DNA of 32,546 nucleotides, taken from Nitrospira sp. (GTDB taxonomy: Bacteria; Nitrospirota; Nitrospiria; Nitrospirales; Nitrospiraceae). Below, one piece after another: positions 16,792 to 25,236 of the stretch. Within the stretch, counting starts at the first letter, position 1, and every line of letters begins with the position of its first letter. The DNA is taken from positions 1 through 32,546 of the forward strand of contig JAHFEW010000049.1 of assembly GCA_023248215.1 (NCBI GenBank). Direction: 5' to 3'. Below the pieces are notes generated by a model. The model was not told the DNA's origin. It was given only the letters and a program-made list of their open reading frames with translations, and made no database searches. The position numbers were made by a program, and so were the translations under genes.

Positions 16792-18138
16792 ATGGTACGA
16801 CTTTCGACATCGAGCTCTGTTGCTTTCTCTTCTGCCATCAGCCTGTTGACGTTCGGAACGGTGCTGTTGTGTGCAGCCTGGAGCCCGGCCGGCACGATTA
16901 CGGTCGATCTTGCTGTCGAACAAGGAGCGATGAACCATCGTGCCAACGGCTATCTGGTCAGCATCGATCCGACCCAGCCATCGATGGATCTGATCCTTCC
17001 GTTGAAACCGACCAGCTTTCGAGGGAATGCTGGTTATGTCCTCTACAATTATGATCGGTTGAAGGAGGCCGGGGTAGAGGAGTTTCAACTCACCCTCGGG
17101 TTGGTGTTTCACCATCTCGCGCAGCAGATTTTTGACATCAATCGGATCGGGCTCGACGGAAACTTTGCGCCATGGCTGGCCCATGTGGACCACATCATCG
17201 ATCAGGTGATTGCACGCAAGCTCTCTGTCTTGTGGGATATCTACAACGAGCCTGATCTCGCTATGCTGCCGATGAACGAAAACGATCGGCTGAAAAAAGG
17301 CTGGCAGCTGGCCTATCAGCGCATCAAGCAGCGGATTCCTGGCGCCGTGATCGTAGGCCCCAGTGTGAGCCGCTACAGACTGCTCAAGCCCTTCCTGGAA
17401 TGGAGTCAGGCACACGAAGTGTTTCCGGATGTCGTGGCCTATCACGAATATGGAGATCCGTCCGGGGCCATTGCCTATGTGGACGATTTGCGCGGCTATC
17501 TGACGGCTCGGGGCCTCGCGAGGCCGATTTCGGTCAACGAGATCCTGGGGCAAGAGTCCTGGACCATTGCCGGATATACAGCCGGCGTGGTCGCCGCGTA
17601 CGAGCGGGCCGATATTTTGAGCGCGATGCGTGCCTGTTGGCCGGATCCGCAGGATACCAGTCGCGACAATGTGGAAAATACCTGCGACAATCCCACGCTG
17701 GACGGACTGCTGTATGTCGATCGACAGACGAAGCGGCCGGGGTGGCACATCTATCAGACCTATGCTGAGATGCAGGGGATGAGGGTCGCTGCCACGACCG
17801 ACAGCCCAGGCCTCCATGCCCTCGCGGCATTAGACAAGACGTCCGGCACTCTGCGGTTGTTGCTGGGAAAGTATGAAGACTATTCGACGGAAGAGACCAG
17901 GGTCATCCTCAAGAATGTCGGGCGAGTGTCCTTCCTGCGGCAAGGGGGAATGGTGCACCTCTGTGCCGAACAAATTCCCGACGTGGGATCAGGCCCACTT
18001 GATGCGCCGGTCCTGACGCTTGATCGTGACCTACCGATTGTGGACGAGGAGCTTACTTTCACGTTGCCGCAATTTTACCATTCCGATGCCTATCGAGTTG
18101 TCCTAGGGCCTTTCGAGAATTGTCAGATTCGTCGTTGA
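16792..18138 (+). CDS. Exported glycoside-hydrolase-like TIM-barrel protein
   Basis: A 448-residue protein. The N-terminus has a signal peptide (about 1-33, hydrophobic SSAISLLTFGTVLLCAAW followed by SPAG). The body fits a clan GH-A barrel: WDIYNEPD places a candidate acid/base Glu at 153 after the 'NEP' pattern of strand 4, and RPISVNEILGQE offers a candidate nucleophile Glu at 250 in strand 7. DVVAYHEYGDP lies between them as expected. The C-terminal ~110 residues are beta-rich and resemble the small sandwich domain of GH39/GH30-type enzymes. The substrate cannot be named. It stands alone, 80 bases after the HDOD gene. A barrel that has lost activity is possible but both Glu are there. Confidence 0.75.
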   Translation: MVRLSTSSSVAFSSAISLLTFGTVLLCAAWSPAGTITVDLAVEQGAMNHRANGYLVSIDPTQPSMDLILPLKPTSFRGNAGYVLYNYDRLKEAGVEEFQLTLGLVFHHLAQQIFDINRIGLDGNFAPWLAHVDHIIDQVIARKLSVLWDIYNEPDLAMLPMNENDRLKKGWQLAYQRIKQRIPGAVIVGPSVSRYRLLKPFLEWSQAHEVFPDVVAYHEYGDPSGAIAYVDDLRGYLTARGLARPISVNEILGQESWTIAGYTAGVVAAYERADILSAMRACWPDPQDTSRDNVENTCDNPTLDGLLYVDRQTKRPGWHIYQTYAEMQGMRVAATTDSPGLHALAALDKTSGTLRLLLGKYEDYSTEETRVILKNVGRVSFLRQGGMVHLCAEQIPDVGSGPLDAPVLTLDRDLPIVDEELTFTLPQFYHSDAYRVVLGPFENCQIRR

Positions 18139-18226
18139 AGGAAGCGGTCCGTCCCGTCGACCCACCTGCAAGTCTGCTGCTTCCAAGACGATCGTTGTTT
18201 TAATGCGGCTCTTCCTCGTGAGGATG

Positions 18227-18332
18227 TGCACGAGTTCAGTGCATTGTGGCGGAAGCGAGGCCACGTTCTATGCGTGGAACAAGCAAGGTGGACGAGCGAG
18301 CAAACTCCGTCGGCTGGGGCAGCTTGTGATAT
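18227..18332 (+). pseudogene. Relic of an IS3-family transposase OrfA
   Basis: The translated piece CGGSEATFYAWNKQGG followed by SKLRRLGQL matches the helix-turn-helix of IS3-family OrfA proteins, where the usual reading is G(I/V)SEATFYAWKKQYGGL...ELRRLRQL. Here about three residues are missing after the Gln, and similarity stops soon after on both sides. No OrfB, terminal repeats or target duplication were seen. It is a dead fragment, and the larger open frame around it (18203-18430) is not a real gene. Confidence 0.6.
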
Positions 18333-18493
18333 TCGACTGGGGAACATGTGGAACGGGTTTTGTTGCTGCAGTTGACGGATGGCCGCGAGACTTCGTGACG
18401 TGGTTGGAATCGTTCACTGATCTATCCTGAGCGCCGAAACAGTGGCTCAGGTGCCACCATCCTACCTAGAACAATCTCCAAGTGGGCGAAAGA

Positions 18494-18538
18494 TGGTGCC
18501 GAGGGACAGAATCGAACTGTCGACACCAGCCTTTTCAG
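18494..18538 (-). tRNA. 3' fragment of tRNA-Phe (anticodon GAA), probable attachment-site scar
   Basis: Read on the minus strand, it has the anticodon loop CTGAAAA, stem half GGCTG, variable loop GTGTC, T arm GACAG-TTCGATT-CTGTC with a perfect 5-bp stem, acceptor strand CCTCGGC, then ACCA. Every segment from position 32 to the CCA end has the right length. The 5' half (acceptor strand GCCGAGG, D arm, first anticodon-stem half) is absent; the sequence beyond 18539 diverges. It cannot make a tRNA. Such 3' copies are left when elements integrate at tRNA 3' ends. Confidence 0.85.
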
Positions 18539-18747
18539 GACGTGGCCGTGTTTTGTAACGAACTGGAATTATGCATGATGTTCCGCCGTGGTGATTCTGG
18601 ACCGCCAGATGGACAACCGATCACTTCCGATCGACCGATCTGAGTTCTTCACCGCGTGCCCCATTTCGAGATTTGTATTGAGAGTGAACTCAGTTGATCC
18701 GTCTTGCATGACCAAGCCGCTTCGGACATGAGCAAGTGGCTCTGCGC

Positions 18748-18882
18748 CTAATCGGTTTGAGCCGGCTCTGCGGCATTGTGAGCCTCATACAGCTCATGTA
18801 AGTGACGCCAGCCGTCCGTACAATTCCTGAGGGGTCCCTGTGCCTGCAGAGCGGCGAGCCACGACGGGGGCTGGGGCCTCAT
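18748..18882 (-). CDS. Possible 44-residue protein, function unknown
   Basis: The minus-strand frame runs from ATG (18880-18882) to TAG (18748-18750). It begins MRPQPPSWLAALQAQG and ends WRHLHELYEAHNAAEPAQTD, a composition like a real helical C-terminus. Protein-like sequence continues upstream of the ATG for about eight codons to a stop, so it may be the tail of a broken gene. There is no good ribosome binding site and no family I can name. It lies in the debris region next to the tRNA fragment. Confidence 0.3.
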   Translation of the reverse strand: MRPQPPSWLAALQAQGPLRNCTDGWRHLHELYEAHNAAEPAQTD

Positions 18883-19239
18883 CCTAAAGCGCGCAGTCTG
18901 GTCCTGTCAGATGGTCGTCCTGCCGCCGGCCAGTGAGCTTCTCTCACCCATCTGGCCGCCTAATTCCTTCGTCGGCGGTGGGGGGCTCTCGGCTCATGGC
19001 TCGATGACACCTTATCTAGAGGGGAGCGCAACGTTTCTTTCTGCAATGCGGCCCAACCCTGCTATCGGTAGAAGCCGCTCTTGTGGGACAGTCCGTGAGA
19101 GAACTCCCACGCTCGTTCGCTGAGACCGTGAAGATAACACTTGATCAGGAGTCGTTGGCGGTTCTTAATGACACTCTCTGGAGGTCATTCCGGTCAGACC
19201 TCGAGTAGGTATATGAATTGGCAGAAGGATACACACATA

Positions 19240-20307
19240 ATGATTCGCTCTTTCCGAAACCATCTCGCGATAACAATGCTGGCGCTGGTATTGCTCTTCT
19301 CCGGATGCGCGTCGAAGCGCCCGCAGGAGCTTTCCGCAGCCTGTCCCGACATTGCCAAGACCGGACAACTGAATGTCCTGACCCTGAATACATTATATGA
19401 TGCACCGGCCGCTGTACGAACGAAGAGCTGGGCCGACATCACGCAGTTCGCCGTGTCGAACAATGTCCATGTGCTGTTGCTGCAGGAAGCCCTGTTGACC
19501 GATGTCGATCAGATCCAACGGCTGCTGGGCACGTCCGACAGTGCCAGGGACCTTCAGCGAATCCTGAACGAGCGCAGCCCCGAGCCGTACGAGCTGCGTG
19601 AAGCCTGGGAAACCGGGGTGCCTCTGGTCTTGACCACGGCCAATGCGAAGCTGAGTCGCTGTAAGATCACGCGGCATTTTTCAACGTTCTTACCCATCGA
19701 GTCCGAGGAGGCCTTCGAAGGCATCGAACTCAAGATCACACGCAATGTCCAAGTGGCCCAGATGAATATCCCGGGCTATGGGAATCTCCATGTCTATAAC
19801 ATGCACCTCTGCGCGGCCTGTTCGGTCGAAGGGCTCCGACAGCAAATGGATGCGCTCTTGGCGTTCGTGCAACAGGTCGAAGCGAAGCTCCAGGGCAACC
19901 ATGTGGTCCTCGGCGGAGACTTGAATCTCGACCTGGCGAAAGGAGCGGCAGAGCAGGCTGCGTATGAGACCGTGACGAGAGCCGGCTTTCGAGATGTGTA
20001 CGCGGAGTATCGAAGAACGCAATTCGGCGAGACGCCTACGCCTCAGGCCCTCTGCTGGAATGGGGTGCCGGATATACACTGCACGGCCGGGGTGAGCCCT
20101 GTACAAGGACTCATCGATAAGCAAACAGGAGCAGCTCTCCCAAGGCCGGCACGGATTGATTACCTATTCCTTCGAGGCGCGGACAGCGTGCAGACGAGCA
20201 GAGTCGTCTTCAACCCCGGCAATGCTGCGACCGGTCCTCTCAATCCTGACGAATCAGCGGTGTCGGATCATAGTGGCGTGTTTGCCCAGATTATGCTTGG
20301 TCGCTAA
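19240..20307 (+). CDS. Endonuclease/exonuclease/phosphatase-family lipoprotein
   Basis: A 355-residue protein from ATG 19240 (AGAAGG at 19223-19228). The signal peptide ends in the lipobox LFSGC (Cys23), so it should be anchored in the envelope. The DNase I-like fold is complete: LNVLTLNT, metal-binding Glu83 (LLLQEAL), catalytic-His region (VYNMHLCA), Asp227 and Asn229 (GGDLNLD), DYLFLRG, and the final Asp343-His344 (VSDHSG). This superfamily includes nucleases, sphingomyelinases and inositol phosphatases. The extracytoplasmic location fits a phosphodiesterase acting on lipid or extracellular nucleic acid. The frame is open upstream to 19141 but those residues do not look like a signal peptide. 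It is the first intact gene right of the tRNA-Phe fragment. Confidence 0.85.
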   Translation: MIRSFRNHLAITMLALVLLFSGCASKRPQELSAACPDIAKTGQLNVLTLNTLYDAPAAVRTKSWADITQFAVSNNVHVLLLQEALLTDVDQIQRLLGTSDSARDLQRILNERSPEPYELREAWETGVPLVLTTANAKLSRCKITRHFSTFLPIESEEAFEGIELKITRNVQVAQMNIPGYGNLHVYNMHLCAACSVEGLRQQMDALLAFVQQVEAKLQGNHVVLGGDLNLDLAKGAAEQAAYETVTRAGFRDVYAEYRRTQFGETPTPQALCWNGVPDIHCTAGVSPVQGLIDKQTGAALPRPARIDYLFLRGADSVQTSRVVFNPGNAATGPLNPDESAVSDHSGVFAQIMLGR

Positions 20308-20939
20308 CAGAGGGATGAGTCGCCGTGGCTAGCAGAGCGTATTGAGATTATCACGGTCGACGCTAGGCTGACGGCTGTAACGCCGCCGAGGCTCCTTCAA
20401 TCGCCCAACCACGTGGGTCTTTCCTCTCTATCGAATTGCACAGATCAAGTGGCGCTTCTAACGGCTGCTCCTGCTGGGAAGGCTAACTCGGATATAACCT
20501 ATCCATAGAGGTTTGCAATTTTCATTACGAGCTGAGGGGCTACGAGTGAAACCTGTGCTTTGTGGCTCCCTCATGAGTATGTGCGGGGATCGAGTGTGCG
20601 GGGGCGTTTGGGGACAGCATGGCAAGATCGGTAGTGGTGAAATGCTTCAGTAGATGTGTTTTCTGCTGCAGGTTGAGCTTAACTCAAATACTCATAGTGG
20701 CGCCTTAATGCGCGAGAGACCCTTGAAGATGGTGGCATGCGCCATGCACAAAGCTTTCATTGTGAGGACGGACGGCTCGCTTGTTGGGATCACGCTGCGC
20801 TGCGGGAGAGGGTCGAAATGGTCATGTGCGATCGGGAAGAGCAGTCTCCCGGCCGGTCGAGGGACGCAATGAATTGAATCAGGCACTTCGGTCATGGACG
20901 AAATTGAGCCCGGATCTTCAAAGGGAGGAATCGCCACCC
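20308..20939. other. Intergenic region upstream of prs
   Basis: These 632 bases contain no credible gene. A small inverted repeat TTGAG-N5-CTCAA lies at 20673-20687 and could be an operator. No strong promoter pair was recognised. The short open frame at 20654-20872 has no ribosome binding site and no protein-like features. Confidence 0.5.
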
Positions 20940-21875
20940 ATGCCACGTGACTTCGTCATCTTCGCAGGAACAGCGAACCTTGAATTAGCGGCCGCGATCG
21001 CGGCGGATCTAGGGGTGCCTCTAGGCGCCTGTGCAATCGACCGCTTCCCGGACGGGGAGACTTCTATCCAGCTTCAGGAGTCGGTACGGCGAAAAGAAGT
21101 CTTTCTCGTGCAACCACTCTCACCACCTGCGAATGACCATTTGGTCGAGTTGTTGGCTTTGGCGGATGCTTGTCGCCGGGCGGCGGCTGCGCGCATCACG
21201 GCGGTGGTGCCCTATTTGGGCTATGCGCGATCTGACAAGCGCCATGGACGGCGCGAGCCGATCATGGGACGGATGGTCGCGGATGTCCTCGAGGCCATTG
21301 GGGTTCATCACGTGGTGACGGTTGATCTCCATGCCCCGCAGATCGAAGGGTTCTTTGGTATCCCCGTTGACATGCTGACAGCTGTGCCGCACCTGTCGAC
21401 ATACCTGCGCGAAGAGACGTCACCAGGGGTTGTGGTGGTCGCACCGGATGCCGGGGCGCTTCGCATGGCGACCGAATATGCGCACCGCCTGGACGGAACG
21501 GTTGCGGTTCTTCACAAGCGACGAGAGAGCGGAACGGGAACTCAGGTCACGCATCTGGTTGGCGATGTCGCCGGCAAGACCTGCCTCATTGTGGATGACA
21601 TGATTTCGACCGGAGGGACTCTGGCGTCGGGGATTGAGGCGCTTCTCAAGGCGGGTGCCCGCCCGGAACTCACGATTGCCGCCACACATGGGCTGCTTCT
21701 TGCTGGAGCTCGTCAGAAGCTTGCGCAAGAGCCCGTCAAGAAAGTCTTGATCACTGATACCGTTGGTGGAGCCCACAAAGATTGGCCTCATCTGCAAATT
21801 ATTTCGATCGCCCCGGTCATTGCCGGGGCGCTCAAACGGCTCGTGGAACATCGGTCACTGGGTGATCTGTACTGA
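20940..21875 (+). CDS. prs: Ribose-phosphate pyrophosphokinase (PRPP synthetase)
   Basis: It makes PRPP from ribose 5-phosphate and ATP for nucleotide, His and Trp synthesis. The 311 residues begin [17 protein letters not shown] (ATG 20940, GGAGG at 20924-20928). Visible landmarks are [17 protein letters not shown], the flexible loop [17 protein letters not shown], the metal/ribose signature [15 protein letters not shown], and the PRPP loop [13 protein letters not shown]. The flexible-loop Lys and Arg needed for catalysis are present. It differs in detail from the housekeeping enzyme and heads an operon with archease and rtcB, so it is likely a second, specialised copy. That is inference, since the rest of the genome is not visible. 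Confidence 0.93.
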   Translation: MPRDFVIFAGTANLELAAAIAADLGVPLGACAIDRFPDGETSIQLQESVRRKEVFLVQPLSPPANDHLVELLALADACRRAAAARITAVVPYLGYARSDKRHGRREPIMGRMVADVLEAIGVHHVVTVDLHAPQIEGFFGIPVDMLTAVPHLSTYLREETSPGVVVVAPDAGALRMATEYAHRLDGTVAVLHKRRESGTGTQVTHLVGDVAGKTCLIVDDMISTGGTLASGIEALLKAGARPELTIAATHGLLLAGARQKLAQEPVKKVLITDTVGGAHKDWPHLQIISIAPVIAGALKRLVEHRSLGDLY

Positions 21876-21886
21876 GCTCTGTGATC

Positions 21887-22339
21887 ATGTCGTATGCTGG
21901 CACCAACGTTGAGAGCCCACTGCAGCCAAATTGGGAGCACTTCCCGCATGAAGCCGACATGGGCGTTCGAGGTATCGGCCCGACAAAGGAGGCCGCATTT
22001 GCAGGCGCGGCTCTGGCGTTGACGGCGGTAATTACGGATCCGGCCGAGGTCATTCCGACGCAGCCTGTGACCGTGAGCTGTGACGCTCCTGATGATGAGC
22101 TGCTCCTCGTCGATCGGCTGAATGCGCTGGTCTACGAAATGGCAACCCGGAAGGTACTGTTCAGTCGTTTTGAAGTGCACCTCAACGCTCATGCGTTACA
22201 GGCTACGGCCTGGGGGGAACCGGTGGAGGTCGCCCGGCATCGACCCGCCGTCGAGGTCAAAGGCGCCACCTACACGGATCTCCTCGTCAAGCAAGACCAG
22301 AAGGGATCCTGGATTGCGCAGTGCGTGGTGGATGTGTAG
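21887..22339 (+). CDS. Archease, RtcB cofactor
   Basis: Archease promotes guanylylation and multiple turnover of the RNA ligase RtcB. The protein is 150 residues from ATG 21887 (GTG 21881 is an alternative), 11 bases after prs. It has the family opening [16 protein letters not shown], with the metal-binding Asp of the 'H.AD.G' motif. It also has [24 protein letters not shown] and [15 protein letters not shown], and ends in a conserved acidic tail (QCVVDV). Length matches archaeal and bacterial archeases. The next gene is rtcB, the known partner. Confidence 0.93.
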   Translation: MSYAGTNVESPLQPNWEHFPHEADMGVRGIGPTKEAAFAGAALALTAVITDPAEVIPTQPVTVSCDAPDDELLLVDRLNALVYEMATRKVLFSRFEVHLNAHALQATAWGEPVEVARHRPAVEVKGATYTDLLVKQDQKGSWIAQCVVDV

Positions 22340-22361
22340 CCCGAGCCGCTCTGAGGGTGTC

Positions 22362-23792
22362 ATGGATCTCAGTCTGCTGAAACAACAGTCGCGGTTCGAA
22401 TGGCATATCCCTCCCTTCGGTAAGATGCGGGTGCCCGGCGTGATCTATGCCAACGAGATGCTGATTCGCGACATGGACATGAAGGTGTATGAGCAAGTCA
22501 CCAATGTTGCAACCTTACCGGGAATCGTCAGGGCCTCCTATGCCATGCCTGATGCGCATTGGGGCTATGGGTTTCCGATTGGTGGGGTCGCCGCCTTCGA
22601 TCCTCATGTCGGGGGCGTCGTCTCTGCCGGTGGTGTCGGCTTCGACATCTCCTGCGGGGTCCGGTTACTCCGAACCGGGCTCACCGTGGATGATCTTCAG
22701 CCGGTGAAAGAGCAACTGGCTGAGGCTCTTTTTCATCGGGTACCTGCCGGCGTCGGGAGCACCGGCACATTGCATTTGGATCGGAACGACATGGATGCCA
22801 TGCTCGCAGGGGGAGCCCGGTGGGCGATTGCGAAAGGCTACGGGCTGCCGATCGACCTGGAATGTATCGAGGAGCGCGGCTGCATGGCGGGAGCCAAGCC
22901 GGAATGTGTGTCGGATCATGCCAAGAAGCGCCAACAGGATGAGATGGGCACACTCGGCTCCGGCAACCATTACCTTGAAGTGCAACAGGTGGTGAATGTC
23001 TTCGCGACCGATGCCGCTTCGGTATTTGACCTTCACGAAGGGGACATTGTGGTGAGCGTTCACTGCGGCTCTCGGGGACTGGGGCACCAGATCGGGACGG
23101 AGTTCCTCAAGAGGATGGCGATCACTGCGGCCGGTCACAAGATCGAGCTGCGGGATCGCGAACTGGCCTGTGCCCCGATCAACTCGGAGGTAGGACAGGA
23201 GTATCTCGGTGCGATGCGAGCGGCTATCAATTGTGCTCTCGCGAACCGCCAGATCATCACCCATCTGGTCCGGAAGACGTTTGCCGACATACTGCCACAA
23301 GCCAGCCTCTCGCTGCTCTACGACGTTTCGCATAACACCTGCAAAGTAGAGGAACATCTCATTGACGGAAACGCTACCAGCCTCTTCGTTCACCGCAAGG
23401 GTGCGACGCGGGCCTTTGGTCCAGGGCATCCAGACCTCCCGCCATCGCTTCGGACAGTCGGTCAGCCCGTATTGATCGGTGGGACAATGGGAACCGCCTC
23501 CTACGTGCTCGCGGGCACGCGCGACAGCATGTCGCTGGCGTTCGGGTCCGCCTGTCATGGGGCCGGTCGCAGCATGAGCCGGCATCAAGCGACCAGGCAG
23601 TGGCATGGCCGGGACGTGGTTCGCGAATTGGCCGCTCGTGGCATTCTCATCCGCAGCCCATCGTTTCGTGGCGTGGCCGAGGAAGCGCCCGGTGCCTACA
23701 AAGAGGTGAGCGAAGTGGTGGACGCAGCGGACAGAGCGAAACTGGCTCGTAAAGTGGCGAGGCTCGAACCGCTCGTTTGTGTGAAGGGGTAG
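22362..23792 (+). CDS. rtcB: RNA-splicing ligase RtcB
   Basis: RtcB joins 2',3'-cyclic phosphate (or 3'-phosphate) and 5'-OH RNA ends using GTP and Mn2+. ATG 22362 has GAGGG four to five bases ahead and gives 476 residues. This is the long form, close to Pyrococcus/animal RtcB and longer than E. coli RtcB (408). Metal ligands are complete: Asp95 and Cys98 (GFDISCGVRL), His203 (GSGNHYLE), His234 (VHCGSRGLG) and His324 (YDVSHNTCK). The guanylylated His is His399 in GSACHGAGRSMSR. The first four share numbering with the P. horikoshii enzyme as I remember it. The adjacent archease fits this archease-dependent type. Confidence 0.97.
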   Translation: MDLSLLKQQSRFEWHIPPFGKMRVPGVIYANEMLIRDMDMKVYEQVTNVATLPGIVRASYAMPDAHWGYGFPIGGVAAFDPHVGGVVSAGGVGFDISCGVRLLRTGLTVDDLQPVKEQLAEALFHRVPAGVGSTGTLHLDRNDMDAMLAGGARWAIAKGYGLPIDLECIEERGCMAGAKPECVSDHAKKRQQDEMGTLGSGNHYLEVQQVVNVFATDAASVFDLHEGDIVVSVHCGSRGLGHQIGTEFLKRMAITAAGHKIELRDRELACAPINSEVGQEYLGAMRAAINCALANRQIITHLVRKTFADILPQASLSLLYDVSHNTCKVEEHLIDGNATSLFVHRKGATRAFGPGHPDLPPSLRTVGQPVLIGGTMGTASYVLAGTRDSMSLAFGSACHGAGRSMSRHQATRQWHGRDVVRELAARGILIRSPSFRGVAEEAPGAYKEVSEVVDAADRAKLARKVARLEPLVCVKG

Positions 23793-23847
23793 GAGAAAGA
23801 GGTCAGGGCATCACACCATGACCGCCTGGGATACGACGGAGGCTACG

Positions 23848-24060
23848 ATGGTGAAGTCAGAGAAAACGGAACAGAACCCGGAAGGGAAACGAGAGGAGAC
23901 ACCGCCGTTCGAAGAGCCCAGCCATTGTCTTCTCTGCGGACGGGTGGGGCCGGCGCTGTTGTATGGCCACTGGGTTTGTGAGCATTGCAAGAACGTCGTG
24001 CAGGCAGAAGCGCTGTCCAAAAAGCGCAAGATCGAGAAGGAAGGCGGTGGGCCGCCTTAG
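23848..24060 (+). CDS. Small zinc-ribbon-like protein
   Basis: A 70-residue protein. ATG 23848 is supported by GGAGG at 23838-23842, five bases upstream; ATG 23818 lacks a well-placed site. It has a charged N-terminus, then CLLCGRVGPALLYGHWVCEHC, a C-x2-C...C-x2-C pair with 14 residues between the inner cysteines, as in a zinc ribbon or treble clef. The tail is Lys/Glu-rich (KKRKIEKEGGG). I cannot name a family. It sits 55 bases after rtcB in the same direction and could be an RNA- or protein-binding accessory of the repair genes; that is inference. Confidence 0.75.
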   Translation: MVKSEKTEQNPEGKREETPPFEEPSHCLLCGRVGPALLYGHWVCEHCKNVVQAEALSKKRKIEKEGGGPP

Positions 24061-24087
24061 GCTTGGTTGTCGCCGAATACCGTTCGG

Positions 24088-25182
24088 ATGGGCTCCTCTC
24101 ATTTCATGCACAGCACGAGTCTCACAGCAGCGGTCCCGCCCGGACGGGGAAGCTGTTCGCTCCCGGTCGGCAAGGTCCCGGTCACATTGCTGCGCAGCAT
24201 GCTGGCCCGCTATGCCAGAAACCGCGACCCGCGCGTGGTCGTGGGTGCCGGGATCGGTCTTGATGCTGCGGCTCTCGACGTGGGTGGCGAGTATGTGATT
24301 GTCAAAACAGATCCCATCACCTTCGTGACGGAGGAGATCGGCGCGTACGCGCTCGCCATCAATGCCAACGATCTTGCCACGATGGGTGTCCTGCCTTGCT
24401 GGTTCTTGGCTACGATTTTGCTGCCGGCCGGGACGACCACGAGAGCGGGCGTATCCCGTATCTTTTCGCAGATCGGAAGGGCTTGCCGCAGATTAAAGAT
24501 CTCACTGTGTGGTGGTCATACGGAGGTGACCGCCGCTGTGACTCGACCCGTGGTCGTCGGCTGCCTTCTGGGACAATGCCCCAAAAACCGACTGATCACC
24601 ACAGCAGGGGCCCGTATGGGAGACGCCCTGTTGCTCACGAAAGGCATCCCCATCGAAGCCGTGTCGATCCTGGCGCGTGAGAAGAGCGAAGAGCTCCGGC
24701 AACGCTACTCGGCGCGATTCGTGGCCCGGTGCCGACGGTATTTTACAGACCCCGGCGTGAGCATCGTCCGTGACGCCGCCATTGCCCTGGCAGTCGGCGG
24801 AGTGCATGCGATGCATGATCCGACAGAAGGCGGCCTGAGCGCGGCCCTCTATGAGCTCGCCGAGGCGGCACAGGTTGGAGTACAGGTTGACGAACGGGCG
24901 ATCCCCATTCTGCCTGAGGGACGCCGACTCTGCGACGACTTGGGTATGAATCCCCTCGGGGCCATTGCGTCAGGTGCCCTGATCATCTGTGCGGACCCAA
25001 GCCGGGCGCAGGCGATCCTCCGGCGTTTAACCAGATCAGGGATTGCAGCGGCACGCATCGGCACCATTGTTCCGGCTCGGAAGGGAGTTACCATCGTAAC
25101 TGATGGGAGACGGGTCGGCCCGGTTCCCCGCTTCCCCGTGGATGAAATGGCACGTGTGCTGAATCCTTCTTTCAAACCATAG
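24088..25182 (+). CDS. AIR-synthase-related protein (HypE/PurM/ThiL superfamily)
   Basis: About 364 residues from ATG 24088 (TTG 24067 and ATG 24106 are other options). It has the two-domain AIR synthase layout. The ATP-binding N-domain has VVVGAGIGLDAAALDVG, VKTDPITFVTEEIGAYAL and INANDLATMGVLPCWFLATILLP. The C-domain has GDALLLTKGIPIEAVSILA, AMHDPTEGGLSAALYEL and NPLGAIASGALII. These are HypE-like motifs. The C-terminal Cys that HypE uses to carry the cyano group (usual ending PRIC) is missing; this protein ends LNPSFKP, like the archaeal 'HypE-like' group. No hydrogenase genes are nearby. It probably phosphorylates or cyclises another substrate with ATP, possibly linked to the RNA-repair genes. 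Confidence 0.88.
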   Translation: MGSSHFMHSTSLTAAVPPGRGSCSLPVGKVPVTLLRSMLARYARNRDPRVVVGAGIGLDAAALDVGGEYVIVKTDPITFVTEEIGAYALAINANDLATMGVLPCWFLATILLPAGTTTRAGVSRIFSQIGRACRRLKISLCGGHTEVTAAVTRPVVVGCLLGQCPKNRLITTAGARMGDALLLTKGIPIEAVSILAREKSEELRQRYSARFVARCRRYFTDPGVSIVRDAAIALAVGGVHAMHDPTEGGLSAALYELAEAAQVGVQVDERAIPILPEGRRLCDDLGMNPLGAIASGALIICADPSRAQAILRRLTRSGIAAARIGTIVPARKGVTIVTDGRRVGPVPRFPVDEMARVLNPSFKP

Positions 25183-25236
25183 CTCTAACCACTTAGAGAG
25201 GACAAAACGTCACCAAGCGCACGAAGGAGGTGCACC

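Larger units (their letters stand above)
18139..19239. other. Gene-poor region with mobile-element debris
   Basis: About 1.1 kb without a convincing full-length gene. It contains a decayed IS3-family OrfA piece (about 18227-18332), a 7-bp-stem hairpin CCTGAGC...GCTCAGG (18426-18451), a 3' fragment of tRNA-Phe (18494-18538) and a possible 44-residue minus-strand frame (18748-18882). Between 18900 and 19210 both strands keep short frames with protein-like composition but no recognisable family. The region looks like the decayed edge of an integrated element. Confidence 0.6.

Noticed and set aside
18203-18430. 75-residue plus-strand open frame as a gene
   Set aside because: Only its middle is protein-like and that part is a decayed IS3 OrfA; the rest is unrelated sequence.
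18494-18538. A functional tRNA-Phe gene
   Set aside because: The 5' acceptor strand, D arm and half of the anticodon stem are missing.
18911-19123. 70-residue plus-strand open frame
   Set aside because: No ribosome binding site, low-complexity composition, no family resemblance.
20673-20687. TTGAG-N5-CTCAA as an HspR (HAIR) operator
   Set aside because: HAIR has nine bases between these cores; spacing here is five, and no HspR gene is present.
20654-20872. 72-residue plus-strand open frame before prs
   Set aside because: No ribosome binding site and no protein-like features.
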